Notes: a model not told the origin generated them from the letters alone. A stretch of DNA of 23,993 nucleotides from CAYNVS01 sp964400725 (GCA_964400725.1 CAYNVS010000043.1:1-23993); one strand, 5' to 3'. Positions 16,338 to 23,993 are shown, numbered from the stretch's first letter. Numbers and translations: made by a program.

Positions 16338-16754
16338 ATGTCAAAGCTGACCAGAATAAGCATTTCCTTGGAGGAAGACCTTCAGAAGCAATTCGACAGA
16401 GTCGTGGCCGAAGAAGGTTACCCTACCCGCTCCGAAGCGATTAAGGCTTTAATCCGGGAGCGTCTAGTTCAAAAGGAATGGGTAAAAGGAGAACTGGTCG
16501 CCGGAGCGGTTTCAATCGTTTTCGACCACCACGGGCATGAAATAGCAAATAAGCTGCTGGAAATACAGCATGATTTCGTGGACGTCATCATGTCTAACCA
16601 GCACGTTCACCTCGATCATCACAACTGTATGGAAACGATTATAGTCAAAGGCGACCCTGAGAAAATATTAGCGCTCGCAAGAGAGCTTAAAAGCATAAAA
16701 GGCCTAAAACATCAAGCCCTAGTAATGACCACCACCGGAAAGAAAATCGCTTAG
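16338..16754 (+). CDS. nikR: Nickel-responsive regulator NikR
   Basis: 138 residues, the standard NikR length. Residues 1-48 form the ribbon-helix-helix DNA-binding domain (LTRISISLEEDLQKQFD, then GYPTRSEAIKALIRE). The rest is the ACT-like nickel-binding tetramerisation domain. All four high-affinity Ni(II) ligands are in place: H78, H89, H91 and C97, equivalent to E. coli H76, H87, H89 and C95. It should repress nickel-uptake genes when nickel is plentiful, but no nickel transporter, urease or hydrogenase gene is in this window. GGAG at about 16328 precedes the ATG. No E. coli-type operator (GTATGA-N16-TCATAC) was seen nearby. GCGTTTAA / TTAAACGC elements downstream are candidate sites only. 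Confidence 0.92.
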   Translation: MSKLTRISISLEEDLQKQFDRVVAEEGYPTRSEAIKALIRERLVQKEWVKGELVAGAVSIVFDHHGHEIANKLLEIQHDFVDVIMSNQHVHLDHHNCMETIIVKGDPEKILALARELKSIKGLKHQALVMTTTGKKIA

Positions 16755-16805
16755 CGCGTTTAAATATTATTTACAATTAACTTGCGTTATAAACGCTCGT
16801 CCAGC

Positions 16806-16845
16806 TCCCTTAAACGCTTTCGTTTGCGTTAATTCTTTTCATTAT
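16806..16845 (+). terminator. Weak terminator-like hairpin after nikR
   Basis: TTAA(A)CGC (16810-16817) can pair with GCGTTAA (16826-16832), leaving one bulged A and an 8-nt loop, followed by a T-rich stretch (ATTCTTTTC). A second small hairpin GCGTT-ATA-AACGC lies just upstream at 16784-16796. These could end the nikR transcript, but the stems are short and could instead be protein-binding sites. Confidence 0.3.
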
Positions 16846-16865
16846 TATAAAGACCCCACTTTTCC

Positions 16866-16894
16866 TTGACGCAACTAGCAACAAGTGTTACACA
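16866..16894 (+). promoter_or_regulatory. Predicted promoter of the miaB operon
   Basis: TTGACG (16866-16871) and TACACA (16889-16894) with an exact 17-bp spacer. Transcription would start near 16901, leaving a leader of only about 20 nt before the miaB ATG at 16920. Confidence 0.5.
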
Positions 16895-16904
16895 ATTTTG
16901 TTTA

Positions 16905-16919
16905 AGTTAAGGCTTAACT
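16905..16919 (+). promoter_or_regulatory. Perfect palindrome abutting the miaB start codon
   Basis: AGTTAAG-G-CTTAACT: two 7-nt arms around one base, ending directly before the ATG at 16920. The only ribosome-binding-site-like bases (AAGG, 16909-16912) lie inside it. A one-base loop cannot fold as RNA without opening the centre, so a protein operator is as likely as a hairpin. Confidence 0.45.
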
Positions 16920-18227
16920 ATGAAGAAGCTATTTATACAGACTTACGGCTGTCAGATGAACGAAGCGGACAGCATGAGGGCGGCGGCGTTGTTGTCGCAT
17001 CAGTACGAGCGGACGACCGTATTGGAAGAAGCCGATTTGATTATCGTAAACACATGCTCGGTGCGCGAAAAACCGGAACGGAAACTATATTCCGATCTCG
17101 GCCGTTTCAACCAAATAAAAAAAGATAAGCCTTCGACGCTAATAGGCGCGATGGGCTGCGTCGCGCAGCAGAAAAAAGACGAAATTTTTAAAAAGGCGCC
17201 ATATACCGACATAATAATCGGGCCGGACGGAATAGACGACCTGCCCGTACTGGTAGAAAAGGCGTCCCGCGGCGAGCGCTCAAGAAGCGCGGATTTGAAG
17301 CGGCGCCCGTCCTCGCTTACGACGGCGGTAACGCCCGTTATAAACGCCCCTTCGGCCTACGTAACCGTTATGAAAGGGTGCGATAAATTCTGCTCTTTCT
17401 GTATTGTGCCGTTCACCAGAGGCCGCGAAGCGAGCCGCGCTCCGCAAACCGTTATAGAGGAAGTCCAAGCCCTCGCCCGACAAGGAGTAATAGAAGTTAC
17501 CCTGCTCGGCCAAAACGTAACCGGCTACGGCAAAGACCTAGACCCTAAAATAGGTTTGCCCGATCTTGTTAAAATGATTATCGAGAAAGTTCCGGAAATC
17601 GAGCGCATACGGTTTCTAACCAGCCATCCTAACGACACGGACGAGGCCACGCTGGAACTTTTCGCCCTTAAAAAAGTATGTCCTTACCTGCATCTGCCGA
17701 TACAATCGGGCAGCGACAGAATTCTTTCGGCGATGTCTAGAAATTATACCGTCGCCGATTATATGGAAAAGATAAATTACGTCCGCAAGGTCGCGCCGAA
17801 AATAGCGCTGGCATCCGATTTTATAGTCGGCTTCCCCGGCGAAACCCGCGAGGACTTCGAGGCGACGATGGCGCTGCTTAAAGAAGTCCGTTACGACGGC
17901 ATTTACAGCTTCGCCTACTCCAAACGGCCGTTCACCAAGGCGGCGAAGCTGGAAGACAAACAGCCCCGCGAGGAAAAACTCGCTTGGCTTGCGGAACTGC
18001 AAAAATTGCAGGCGGAAATTCAGAAGGAAAAGTTTGAAGAAACGATTGGAACCGAACAAGAGGTTCTAATAGAAGGACGCTCGGTTAAAAGCGAATCGGA
18101 GCTAACCGGAAGAACGCCCTGCAACAAGCCGGTCAACGCTCCATTGCCGCCGGATTGCATCGGTAAAATCGTAAAATTGAAAATCGCCGGAGCCGCAAAA
18201 AATAGTCTGCGCGGCGAACCGGTTTGA
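16920..18227 (+). CDS. miaB: tRNA-2-methylthio-N6-dimethylallyladenosine synthase MiaB
   Basis: 435 residues, the usual MiaB length. It is a radical-SAM methylthiotransferase that adds the 2-methylthio group to i6A37 of tRNAs, acting in the cytoplasm with two 4Fe-4S clusters. The N-terminal UPF0004 domain has C11 (TYGCQMNEADS), C46 (VNTCSVRE) and C80 (GAMGCVAQ), which hold the auxiliary cluster. The radical-SAM cluster is C154, C158, C161 (GCDKFCSFC), followed by PFTRGRE, GQNVTGYG, the TSHP motif, LPIQSGSD and DFIVGFPGET. The C-terminal TRAM domain covers about 370-433. These residues distinguish MiaB from RimO and MtaB with good confidence. It is the first gene of a four-gene run with the BFN-domain gene 21 nt downstream. 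Confidence 0.95.
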   Translation: MKKLFIQTYGCQMNEADSMRAAALLSHQYERTTVLEEADLIIVNTCSVREKPERKLYSDLGRFNQIKKDKPSTLIGAMGCVAQQKKDEIFKKAPYTDIIIGPDGIDDLPVLVEKASRGERSRSADLKRRPSSLTTAVTPVINAPSAYVTVMKGCDKFCSFCIVPFTRGREASRAPQTVIEEVQALARQGVIEVTLLGQNVTGYGKDLDPKIGLPDLVKMIIEKVPEIERIRFLTSHPNDTDEATLELFALKKVCPYLHLPIQSGSDRILSAMSRNYTVADYMEKINYVRKVAPKIALASDFIVGFPGETREDFEATMALLKEVRYDGIYSFAYSKRPFTKAAKLEDKQPREEKLAWLAELQKLQAEIQKEKFEETIGTEQEVLIEGRSVKSESELTGRTPCNKPVNAPLPPDCIGKIVKLKIAGAAKNSLRGEPV

Positions 18228-18248
18228 CGCATCGGAACAGGTAAAAAG

Positions 18249-18788
18249 ATGCTCGTTAAAGTTGAAATCATCAATGTGGAATGGATGGGATTTTTCCCGG
18301 ACGCGCTCTTATTGATTAAACCCTCCGGCATGTCCGGGCAAAAACTCGGTTTCACCATCGACGGCGATACGGGCGAACTGATTGAAAATCAGCTTATTTC
18401 GCCCGAAAACGCGATACTCGATATAGATTTCGCTCTCGTAATGGCCGACATAATCGCCAAACTCGAAGGCGAAGCGCTTCGCATTGAACTGTGGCAGGAT
18501 TTGCGCGGGACGATATGGAGCTATATCGTCATACGCGACTTCGAGGGAAAGGAACACAGAGTAAAGAATCTTCCGGCGGTTTCAATACTTTTAGCGCTGC
18601 GCATGGGTAAAGGCATATTCATGGAGGGCGAGTTGTTCGAGGCGATGGTGGAAGAAGGTCTGCCGAAGCCTGATTTAACTAAGAAATTCCCTAACACTAG
18701 ACGCGACAAGCTGTTGGACGAGCTCCTTTCCGACATGCCCGACGACGAGGGCGAAGACGACGACGAAGGGCCGAAATACAATAATTGA
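18249..18788 (+). CDS. BFN-domain (DUF151, bifunctional-nuclease-like) protein
   Basis: 179 residues. The overall pattern fits PF02577: an N-terminal strand region, a central NAILDIDFALVMADIIAKLE helix, strands WSYIVIRDFEGKEHRV, and the helix plus turn LPAVSILLALRMGKGIFMEGELFEAM, which corresponds to the usual SDAIALALR...PI.V.EE. Typical family residues THDL and the RPSDA motif are altered, so the assignment is to the fold and not to nuclease activity. The C-terminal 25 residues are strongly acidic (DDEGEDDDEG). In many deltaproteobacterial genomes a BFN gene follows miaB, as here, which supports the call. Cytoplasmic. Its job next to miaB is unknown. Confidence 0.65.
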   Translation: MLVKVEIINVEWMGFFPDALLLIKPSGMSGQKLGFTIDGDTGELIENQLISPENAILDIDFALVMADIIAKLEGEALRIELWQDLRGTIWSYIVIRDFEGKEHRVKNLPAVSILLALRMGKGIFMEGELFEAMVEEGLPKPDLTKKFPNTRRDKLLDELLSDMPDDEGEDDDEGPKYNN

Positions 18789-18800
18789 AGCAAGAACGCA

Positions 18801-19196
18801 ATGCGGTTAAACGATTATATTAAAAATATTCCGCGCAAAGCAAGGCTCGCCGCAGCTGTAATTTGGGCGTTTTTCGTCGCGTTTGCAACGCACTTACCCA
18901 ACCCGCCCGGAGCCTCGATAGCATGCTTCGATTACGGAGATAAAATCGCTCATTTCGCTATGTATTTTATTTTGGCTTTGCTGCTTTTTTCAGTATTAGC
19001 GGATAAATCGAACGGATTTAGCGTATTGTTAATAGTTTTCTTCTGCTGCGCCGCGTACGGGGCGCTGGACGAATACACGCAGCGCTGGGCGGACGGAAGA
19101 AATCCCGACTTTTACGACTGGCTCGCCGACGCGACCGGCTCGGTTTTCGCAATGGCTGCCGTCGAATTGACGCGCTTAAACGCGCGCCGGCCTTAA
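18801..19196 (+). CDS. VanZ-like family membrane protein
   Basis: 131 residues with four predicted membrane segments (about 17-32, 48-66, 72-87 and 107-122). Family motifs of PF04892 are present: DKIAHFAMYFILALLL and YGALDEYTQRWADGRNPDFYDWLADATG, which match DK..H...y......l and DE..Q.....R..d..D...n..G. VanZ itself gives low-level teicoplanin resistance, but most relatives are uncharacterised envelope proteins. It lies 12 nt after the BFN gene and 15 nt before pssA, inside the miaB operon. No good ribosome binding site is visible, so coupling to the upstream gene is likely. Confidence 0.8.
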   Translation: MRLNDYIKNIPRKARLAAAVIWAFFVAFATHLPNPPGASIACFDYGDKIAHFAMYFILALLLFSVLADKSNGFSVLLIVFFCCAAYGALDEYTQRWADGRNPDFYDWLADATGSVFAMAAVELTRLNARRP

Positions 19197-19211
19197 CGCG
19201 AGGTTTTTAAA

Positions 19212-20033
19212 ATGAAATTCTTCAACACTCCGCTTAAAGCTAAGGATACGATGACCTTGGCCAACATACTTTGCGGATTTCTATCGGTAATCGCCGTTAT
19301 CGAAGGACATCCGCTGGCGGCAAGCTATCTTATCTTTCTCGGCTGGTTCTTCGACGCGTGGGACGGAACGGTGGCCAAGCTGCTAAAGCAGTCCAACAAG
19401 TTCGGCGCGGAGTTCGACAACATCGCCGATTTGGTTTCATACTCGATGGCTCCGTCCTTTCTTGTTTACGGCTATCTTCACGATAAAATTCCGATCGCAG
19501 CCGCCGCGGCGGTCGCAGCTTTTCCTCTGGCGATGGGCTGCATCCGTTTCGCGCGCTTCAACGTAAAGCGCATCGAGTATCCGGGCTCATGGATAGGCTA
19601 TCCTCGCCCCGCGAGCGCGCTATTAATAATCGGCACGCTTAACAGCCATATCGTTTCGGTTAAATTCCCGTTCATTCCCTCGCTGGGCGCGTATATAGCC
19701 TGCGCGATAGTCGTCGCGGCGAGCATGGCCAACCTCGGACTTTTGCCTTACGTCGGACACCACAACCGGAAGTGGCCGAAACATATCGGGATATTTCTCG
19801 TAAATCTGGTCGTTACGGCGGGCGTAGGTTTTATTCTCGAAATTATAATTTGGAAATACCCGTTCTTTCCGGTTCCAGCCGGAATATTCTGGGATATAGT
19901 TTTTGTATGGCTCGCCTTGTACGGCTTCGTTCATCAAGGTTACGCCTATTCCGCTGAAGAATTGGCGGCCATTAAAAAGTTCACGACAGAATGGCTGGCC
20001 GAGGAAAAAGCCGAACTGTCAGGAAAACATTGA
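19212..20033 (+). CDS. pssA: CDP-diacylglycerol-serine O-phosphatidyltransferase (PssA type II)
   Basis: 273 residues, a multi-pass inner-membrane enzyme that joins CDP-diacylglycerol and L-serine to make phosphatidylserine, the precursor of phosphatidylethanolamine. The CDP-alcohol transferase motif is present at D48, D51, G52, A55, K56, G65, D69 and D73, with exact DX2DGX2A(R/K)X8GX3DX3D spacing. The usual Arg at position 56 is Lys. NKFGAEFDNIADLVSYSMAPSFLVY matches the PssA-specific SKFGxExDSLADxVSFGxAP block, which separates it from PgsA. The start has GAGG about 10 nt upstream. It ends the miaB operon. A phosphatidylserine decarboxylase gene is not in the window. Confidence 0.87.
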   Translation: MKFFNTPLKAKDTMTLANILCGFLSVIAVIEGHPLAASYLIFLGWFFDAWDGTVAKLLKQSNKFGAEFDNIADLVSYSMAPSFLVYGYLHDKIPIAAAAAVAAFPLAMGCIRFARFNVKRIEYPGSWIGYPRPASALLIIGTLNSHIVSVKFPFIPSLGAYIACAIVVAASMANLGLLPYVGHHNRKWPKHIGIFLVNLVVTAGVGFILEIIIWKYPFFPVPAGIFWDIVFVWLALYGFVHQGYAYSAEELAAIKKFTTEWLAEEKAELSGKH

Positions 20034-20143
20034 AACTTTTTGCTAAATAGTTATCATTAGTTTTAGACGTTAAAATCGTCCGAAAGTTTTGGTTTTAAAG
20101 CGACTATTCGGATTTGAAGCGCCGATAAAAGGAGTCCGTCTCG

Positions 20144-22234
20144 ATGGAAATCAAATGCGACAACTGCGGAGCCGTTTATCAACTTGACGAAGCGGGCATA
20201 CCCGATCAGGGCATTCCGGTTCAATGCTCGGCATGCGGAAGCATATTCGTCGCCCGCAAAACCAGAACCCAGCCTACGGTTATACAACCTATGGCTCTGG
20301 ACAACCGAGTCGAAACCAAGCCACGCTATATGCTGCGCAGACCGGACGGCAAGATTTATCCGTTCCGCGACATGGCGACTCTTCAGCGCTGGATTATCGA
20401 AAGAAAAGCGTTTTCTTTGGACGAAATGAGCGAAGACGGCGCCAACTGGACGAAACTTGAGAATATATCCGAACTGGATCCTTTTTTCGCGGCGGTTTCC
20501 GCGCTCACCCAAGGCTCGGGAACGCTGCGCAGGGAAGCCGAATCAAGCGTCGAAGTCGAAAGCGGCTACATTAACGAAGCCGACACCGAAATAAAAAGCG
20601 TCGAAGAAAAATCTCCAACCGAAGATTACGCCTCTCCGGGCGGACTGCACGACGCGCCCACAATTTCCGCCGACGTCATGGGAGCCGAAACGATGGCGGC
20701 GGAAGTCTTCAACGCTCCGACAAGGATTTTAAACGAAGAGGAAACGCCGCAAACCGAAACGCAGTCCACCACATTTTCGAACTATCAAACGACCACCATT
20801 CAGACAAACGGCTCTATGTACGAGGCGAAAAGCGCCGCGATGGATAAGGACATCTGGGCGGAATACGAAAAGGCGAAAGGCGGCAAAAAAAGCGCCGTCA
20901 TAGTTTTTATTTTAATCGGTCTCGCAATAGCGGCCGCCGTATGGTATTTAGCAAGCCCTAAAACTTTTATGTTCGGAGTTCTTTCAAGAGTTCCCGAAGA
21001 AATTAAAACCAAGGTCAACTCGACCGCCGCGGCGCTTTACGCGGGCGATATAGCTTTAGTGGAAGAGCCGATAAAAGAATTGACCTCTTTGGCTCAAACC
21101 GCCCCGAAATACGCCGCGATTTACCAAAATCTTGCGATAGGCTATTCCCTTCAAACAATGATAATGTACGAGCGCGCGGCCCGAATTAAAAAAGAGGTCG
21201 CCGAGGCTCAGGAAAAACTGCTGTCAATGAGCGACGCCGACCCCGGTAAAACCGCGATGGAAAACTCCGTGAAAGACCGAATTAAATTCGCAAACGCGCT
21301 TGCGCCGAGAATGCAGGAACTTCACCAAAAGGCTAAAATGGCCGCAAGCGAAGCCGCGGTTCTCGAACCGAAAGATCCTTCGACATATCTTGTGCTGGCG
21401 TACGTGGCCTGCGCCGGAATGGATTACGCCGCCGCCAGAAACGCCTTAGCGAAAGCGAATTTAAAAACCGTTTTCCAAAAAGCCGCCGCCGAATTCATTA
21501 AAGGCGCCGCGGATATAAACGAAGGGCGAGCCGATAATGTCAAGGACGCGATAGCCGCGCTCAAAGCCGCGGCAAATCTCGAACCGAAGATGTTTATCGC
21601 CAATTATTATTTAGCGCTGGCCTACAATATGGCTGGAATGAAGGACGAAGCGGTCAACGCCTTAAAGGCTCTGACGCTTCACTCTCCCAAATTCGTTTAC
21701 GCCCGCGAGCTGCTGGACGCTCTTACCGCTCCCCCTTTGCCGACGGGAAACGCAGGCGCGGAGCAGCCGCAGGTCAAACAGAACAAACCGGAAGTCAAAC
21801 CTCAAGACGAAGGCGCGGCCAAAGAGGGCGGCAAGGCCGACGGCGGAGCGCAGCCTCCCGCCGGAGACGACGAAGGAAGCGCCGAAGCGCTGATTAAAAA
21901 GTCGGCCAAACTGCGCACCAACGACAGAACCAAAGAAGCCTTCGCCTACGCCAAAAAAGCTCTCTCGTTAAAACCCGACAGCGTAAAAGCGATAAACGAA
22001 TACGGATTTTGCCTTCTTGACATGGGCAAGGCGGCGGAAGCGATTAAATACTTTAAAGACGCCCATTCAAGAGACGGCGGAAACGCCGACGCCGTGCTGG
22101 GAATAGCTCTTTCATACGAGGCGCAGGCCAACGTAGCCGAGGCGGTTTCTTGGTATAAAAAATTTCTGGAAATATGCCCGAATTGCGACGACGCCAAAGG
22201 CGCCAAATATTACATCGAGCAGAACTCAAGATAA
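20144..22234 (+). CDS. Zinc-ribbon / GYF-like / TM / TPR membrane protein
   Basis: 696 residues. Domains in order: MJ0042-type zinc ribbon (1-38; C5, C8, C28, C31); a GYF_2-like domain at about 61-116 (RRPDGKIYPF, LQRWIIERK, DGANWTKLENISELDPFF); a linker rich in E and T (about 120-240); one membrane segment at 251-270; then a periplasmic part with TPR-like helical repeats at about 300-540, a Pro/Gly/Glu linker, and TPR repeats at about 585-690 (AEALIKKSAKLRTNDR, AFAYAKKALSLKPDS, AIKYFKDAHSRDG). N-in topology is expected. This order resembles the cytosolic end of the Myxococcus GltJ/AgmX motility protein, but the periplasmic part differs. It is probably a scaffold linking cytosolic signals to envelope partners. 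AGGAG (about 20130) precedes the ATG. Confidence 0.8.
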   Translation: MEIKCDNCGAVYQLDEAGIPDQGIPVQCSACGSIFVARKTRTQPTVIQPMALDNRVETKPRYMLRRPDGKIYPFRDMATLQRWIIERKAFSLDEMSEDGANWTKLENISELDPFFAAVSALTQGSGTLRREAESSVEVESGYINEADTEIKSVEEKSPTEDYASPGGLHDAPTISADVMGAETMAAEVFNAPTRILNEEETPQTETQSTTFSNYQTTTIQTNGSMYEAKSAAMDKDIWAEYEKAKGGKKSAVIVFILIGLAIAAAVWYLASPKTFMFGVLSRVPEEIKTKVNSTAAALYAGDIALVEEPIKELTSLAQTAPKYAAIYQNLAIGYSLQTMIMYERAARIKKEVAEAQEKLLSMSDADPGKTAMENSVKDRIKFANALAPRMQELHQKAKMAASEAAVLEPKDPSTYLVLAYVACAGMDYAAARNALAKANLKTVFQKAAAEFIKGAADINEGRADNVKDAIAALKAAANLEPKMFIANYYLALAYNMAGMKDEAVNALKALTLHSPKFVYARELLDALTAPPLPTGNAGAEQPQVKQNKPEVKPQDEGAAKEGGKADGGAQPPAGDDEGSAEALIKKSAKLRTNDRTKEAFAYAKKALSLKPDSVKAINEYGFCLLDMGKAAEAIKYFKDAHSRDGGNADAVLGIALSYEAQANVAEAVSWYKKFLEICPNCDDAKGAKYYIEQNSR

Positions 22235-22301
22235 AAGACAAAGACGCAAGACCGCAAACCATGACAAACAAAACCAACGGATTTGACGAAAGGAAAGCAA
22301 G

Positions 22302-23090
22302 ATGAAAAAGAGGATTATTTTCGGAACGTTTACTTTATTTGCGGCTTTGGCCGCGACCGGAGCGTTTTTAATGCTCGCGGCCGCCGACGACGCGCCCGCC
22401 AATACAATGACGGCGGAACAAATTCTTAAAAAGGCCGAAGAAATTAACTTCGGCTATAAAGATCAATACATGAAAGACAAAATGACTATTAAAGCCAAGG
22501 ACGGCTCGATTAGAGAGCGCCTTTTCGACCTCTACCAAAAGGGAAACGAAACAAGGCTCATCCGCTTTCTCTCTCCCGGCGAAGTCAAAGGAATGAGCAT
22601 TTTAATTAAAGATCACAGCAATATTTACGTCTATCTTCCCGACATGAAAAAAATCCGCAAGGTCGCAGCCCACAACATGAGCCAAGGCGTCGCGGGAAGC
22701 GACTTCACCAACGACGATATGGCCCAGACGAGCTGGACGAGAGATTACAGCCCGACGATTGAAAAAGAAGACGCGGAATCGTGGACGCTCCGCTGCCTTC
22801 CCAAACCGAGCTTTAAAAGCGAATTCACAAGCGTTCTGATCAAGGTCGAAAAGAAGGAAAACAGAATCACCGAGTTCCATTATTTTAAAGGCGACAAAGA
22901 AATCAAACAGATGGTAATGACGGAATTAAAAGAGTTTCACCCCGGAGCCAAGATATTCAGCAAAGTTACGCTGACCAACCACGTTACCGGCGGCGTCTCC
23001 GAAATAGAGCTGTTGGATTTCAAAGTCAATCAAGGACTCAAGGACGACATGTTCACCGAGCGTTATCTTCAGTGGGGAACCGGCAATTAA
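22302..23090 (+). CDS. Outer-membrane lipoprotein-sorting (LolA-like, PF17131-type) exported protein
   Basis: 262 residues. A signal peptide covers about 1-27 (MKKRIIFGTFTLFAALAATG, cleavage near LAAA-DD). The mature part starts with a typical MTAEQILKKAEEINFGYKDQ helix and continues with the LolA-like half-barrel pattern: RERLFDLYQKGNETRLIRFL, SPGEVKGMSILIKD, YVYLPDMKKIRKVA, GSDFTNDDMA, and a C-terminal VNQGLKDDMFTERYLQ. These match the family often annotated as 'outer membrane lipoprotein-sorting protein', which commonly sits beside RND-type exporters. None is seen here. It may carry lipids or lipoproteins across the periplasm. AGGAAAG precedes the start. A terminator follows. It lies 67 nt after the TPR gene and may be on the same transcript. 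Confidence 0.85.
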   Translation: MKKRIIFGTFTLFAALAATGAFLMLAAADDAPANTMTAEQILKKAEEINFGYKDQYMKDKMTIKAKDGSIRERLFDLYQKGNETRLIRFLSPGEVKGMSILIKDHSNIYVYLPDMKKIRKVAAHNMSQGVAGSDFTNDDMAQTSWTRDYSPTIEKEDAESWTLRCLPKPSFKSEFTSVLIKVEKKENRITEFHYFKGDKEIKQMVMTELKEFHPGAKIFSKVTLTNHVTGGVSEIELLDFKVNQGLKDDMFTERYLQWGTGN

Positions 23091-23117
23091 TAGCCGTTAA
23101 AAAAGAGCTGGCGCGAA

Positions 23118-23145
23118 TGGGCGGGCTTTAAAGCCTGCCCTTTTG
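23118..23145 (+). terminator. Rho-independent terminator after the LolA-like gene
   Basis: GGGCGGGC pairs with GCCTGCCC (one G.T pair), with loop TTTAAA, and is followed by four T. The TTTAAA could extend the stem by two A-T pairs. Coordinates are accurate to within about one base. It lies just before the coaE ribosome binding site. Confidence 0.8.
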
Positions 23146-23160
23146 CAAGGAATAATCGCT

Positions 23161-23763
23161 ATGAAAATCGTAGGATTGACCGGCGTTGCGGGTTCGGGAA
23201 AAAGCGAAGCCGGCCGCATATTTGAGCGTTTGGGCGCGAAAGTGATAGACGCCGATAAAATAGCCCGCAATATTTACGAGGAAGAAGGGCTGACGGATAA
23301 GCTGCGGGCGATGCTCGACGCCGAGCAGACCGCCCGCGTATTCGAAGACGGCGCGCAAATAAACCGCCGCGCTCTGCGTCTTTTAATAAGCGAAGACCCT
23401 GTTTTAAAAAGAAAGTTGGACGAACTCACTCACGGCGCGATAATGAAAAAAATCGGCGGTCTCGTCGCCGCCGCAATGGCCGACGGCGCGGAATTGACGG
23501 TGGTAGAAGCCGCGCTTATTTTCGGTTACGGATTCGAGCGTTTTTTTGATAAAATAATAGTAGTAACGGCCAACGAAGAAGAAATCGTTAAACGAATCGC
23601 GGCCCGCGACGGCGTAAGCGAAGACGAAGCGAGAAAGTTAGTTCAGATGCAGGGTCCGCAGAGCGCGCTTGCGTTCAAAGCCGACTTTGTAGCCGACAAC
23701 GCCGGTTCCGTCGATGCGCTCTCGGCGAAAATTGAAAACATTTACGCCCAACTGCTGAACTGA
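23161..23763 (+). CDS. coaE: Dephospho-CoA kinase
   Basis: 200 residues, the usual size. It catalyses the last step of coenzyme A synthesis, ATP-dependent 3'-phosphorylation of dephospho-CoA, in the cytoplasm. The Walker A loop is G8-VAGSGK-S15 (GLTGVAGSGKS). It is followed by VIDADKIAR (dephospho-CoA-binding D.D), a LID/CoA region with INRRALRLLI, and VVEAALIFGYGFERFFDKIIVV, matching the usual v.d.PLLfE.......d..ivV. The typical RD segment appears as RIAARDGVSEDEARKLVQMQGP. A TTG six codons upstream is possible, but this ATG is preferred because AAGG lies 11 nt before it. scpA starts 12 nt after the stop. Confidence 0.92.
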   Translation: MKIVGLTGVAGSGKSEAGRIFERLGAKVIDADKIARNIYEEEGLTDKLRAMLDAEQTARVFEDGAQINRRALRLLISEDPVLKRKLDELTHGAIMKKIGGLVAAAMADGAELTVVEAALIFGYGFERFFDKIIVVTANEEEIVKRIAARDGVSEDEARKLVQMQGPQSALAFKADFVADNAGSVDALSAKIENIYAQLLN

Positions 23764-23775
23764 AAAAGGCGCGCC

Positions 23776-23993
23776 ATGAACGAAGATAATAAAATTCCGC
23801 AGCAGACGCCCGAAACGGAGCGGACCGAAGAGGTAAAGGTCTGGCACGGCGGCGATTATAAAGAAATAGCAATAAGGCTGCCGGACGGCGTAAACCCTCC
23901 CGACGACTACGTTGTTAAACAGAACGAAGTAATAGTTTGGCTTAAAACCTTCGAGGGGCCGCTCGACCTTTTGCTTTATCTTATTAAGCGGCA
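23776..23993 (+). CDS. scpA: Segregation and condensation protein A, N-terminal part
   Basis: Partial gene running off the window end; 72 codons are seen. The diagnostic ScpA motif FEGPLDLLLYLIK begins at about residue 60, preceded by a charged N-terminal extension (MNEDNKIPQQTPETERTEEV...) longer than in many ScpA proteins, which often start close to this motif. ScpA is the kleisin that joins Smc and ScpB in chromosome condensation. The spacing of 12 nt to coaE suggests one transcript. No strong ribosome binding site is seen in the GGCGCGCC before the ATG. Confidence 0.82.
   Translation, partial: MNEDNKIPQQTPETERTEEVKVWHGGDYKEIAIRLPDGVNPPDDYVVKQNEVIVWLKTFEGPLDLLLYLIKR

Noticed and set aside
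16307..16919. E. coli-type NikR operator near nikR
   Set aside because: No GTATGA-N16-TCATAC pair was found by eye on either strand.

Overview
The window looks like a scaffold piece from an uncultured bacterium of the former Deltaproteobacteria, probably Myxococcota-like, with roughly balanced GC. This placement is an inference from protein architecture. The evidence is: secreted proteins built from 'myxo-type' Cys-rich repeats (CGNG...E.C and CG.DGCGGSCG.C motifs), a MYXO-CTERM-like C-terminal anchor, a lipoprotein with an acidic DGDEAEAEEEE linker, an MJ0042 zinc-ribbon/GYF-like/TM/TPR protein, and the miaB-BFN gene pair. Two runs of exactly 100 N (5913-6012 and 6996-7095) show that this is a scaffolded assembly.

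Layout. 1-236: right end of an internally deleted IS3-family element. 237-706: tail of a host ORF apparently cut by that element, then a terminator. 870-7591: promoter, a giant secreted M6-type metalloprotease with Cys-rich, lamin-tail, PPC-like and acidic repeat regions plus a sorting tail, and its terminator. Both N runs fall inside tandem repeats of this one gene. 7639-11752: dedA, a degenerate GlcD/GlcF-like pair and a diacylglycerol-kinase-family gene, packed as one operon. 11824-12924: Old Yellow Enzyme-type oxidoreductase. 12931-15690, minus strand: alpha/beta hydrolase with a histone-like tail, and a Cys-rich lipoprotein. 15992-16754: Lys-rich exported peptide and nikR. 16866-20033: miaB, BFN-domain gene, vanZ-like gene and pssA as one operon. 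20144-23090: zinc-ribbon/TPR membrane protein and a LolA-like exported protein. 23161-23993: coaE and the start of scpA.

How the genes relate. Much of the window concerns the envelope: lipid chemistry (DedA, DagK-like, PssA), lipoprotein or outer-membrane handling (LolA-like), and large disulfide-rich exported proteins. Housekeeping genes (miaB, coaE, scpA) anchor the right half. The least ordinary items are (i) the giant protease, whose true gap lengths can be deduced as 75+177k and 96m nt, (ii) the conserved-frame but cofactor-motif-depleted GlcD/GlcF pair translationally linked to a lipid kinase, and (iii) the IS fossil, apparently formed by deletion between short direct repeats. I see no tRNA, rRNA, CRISPR array or phage module.
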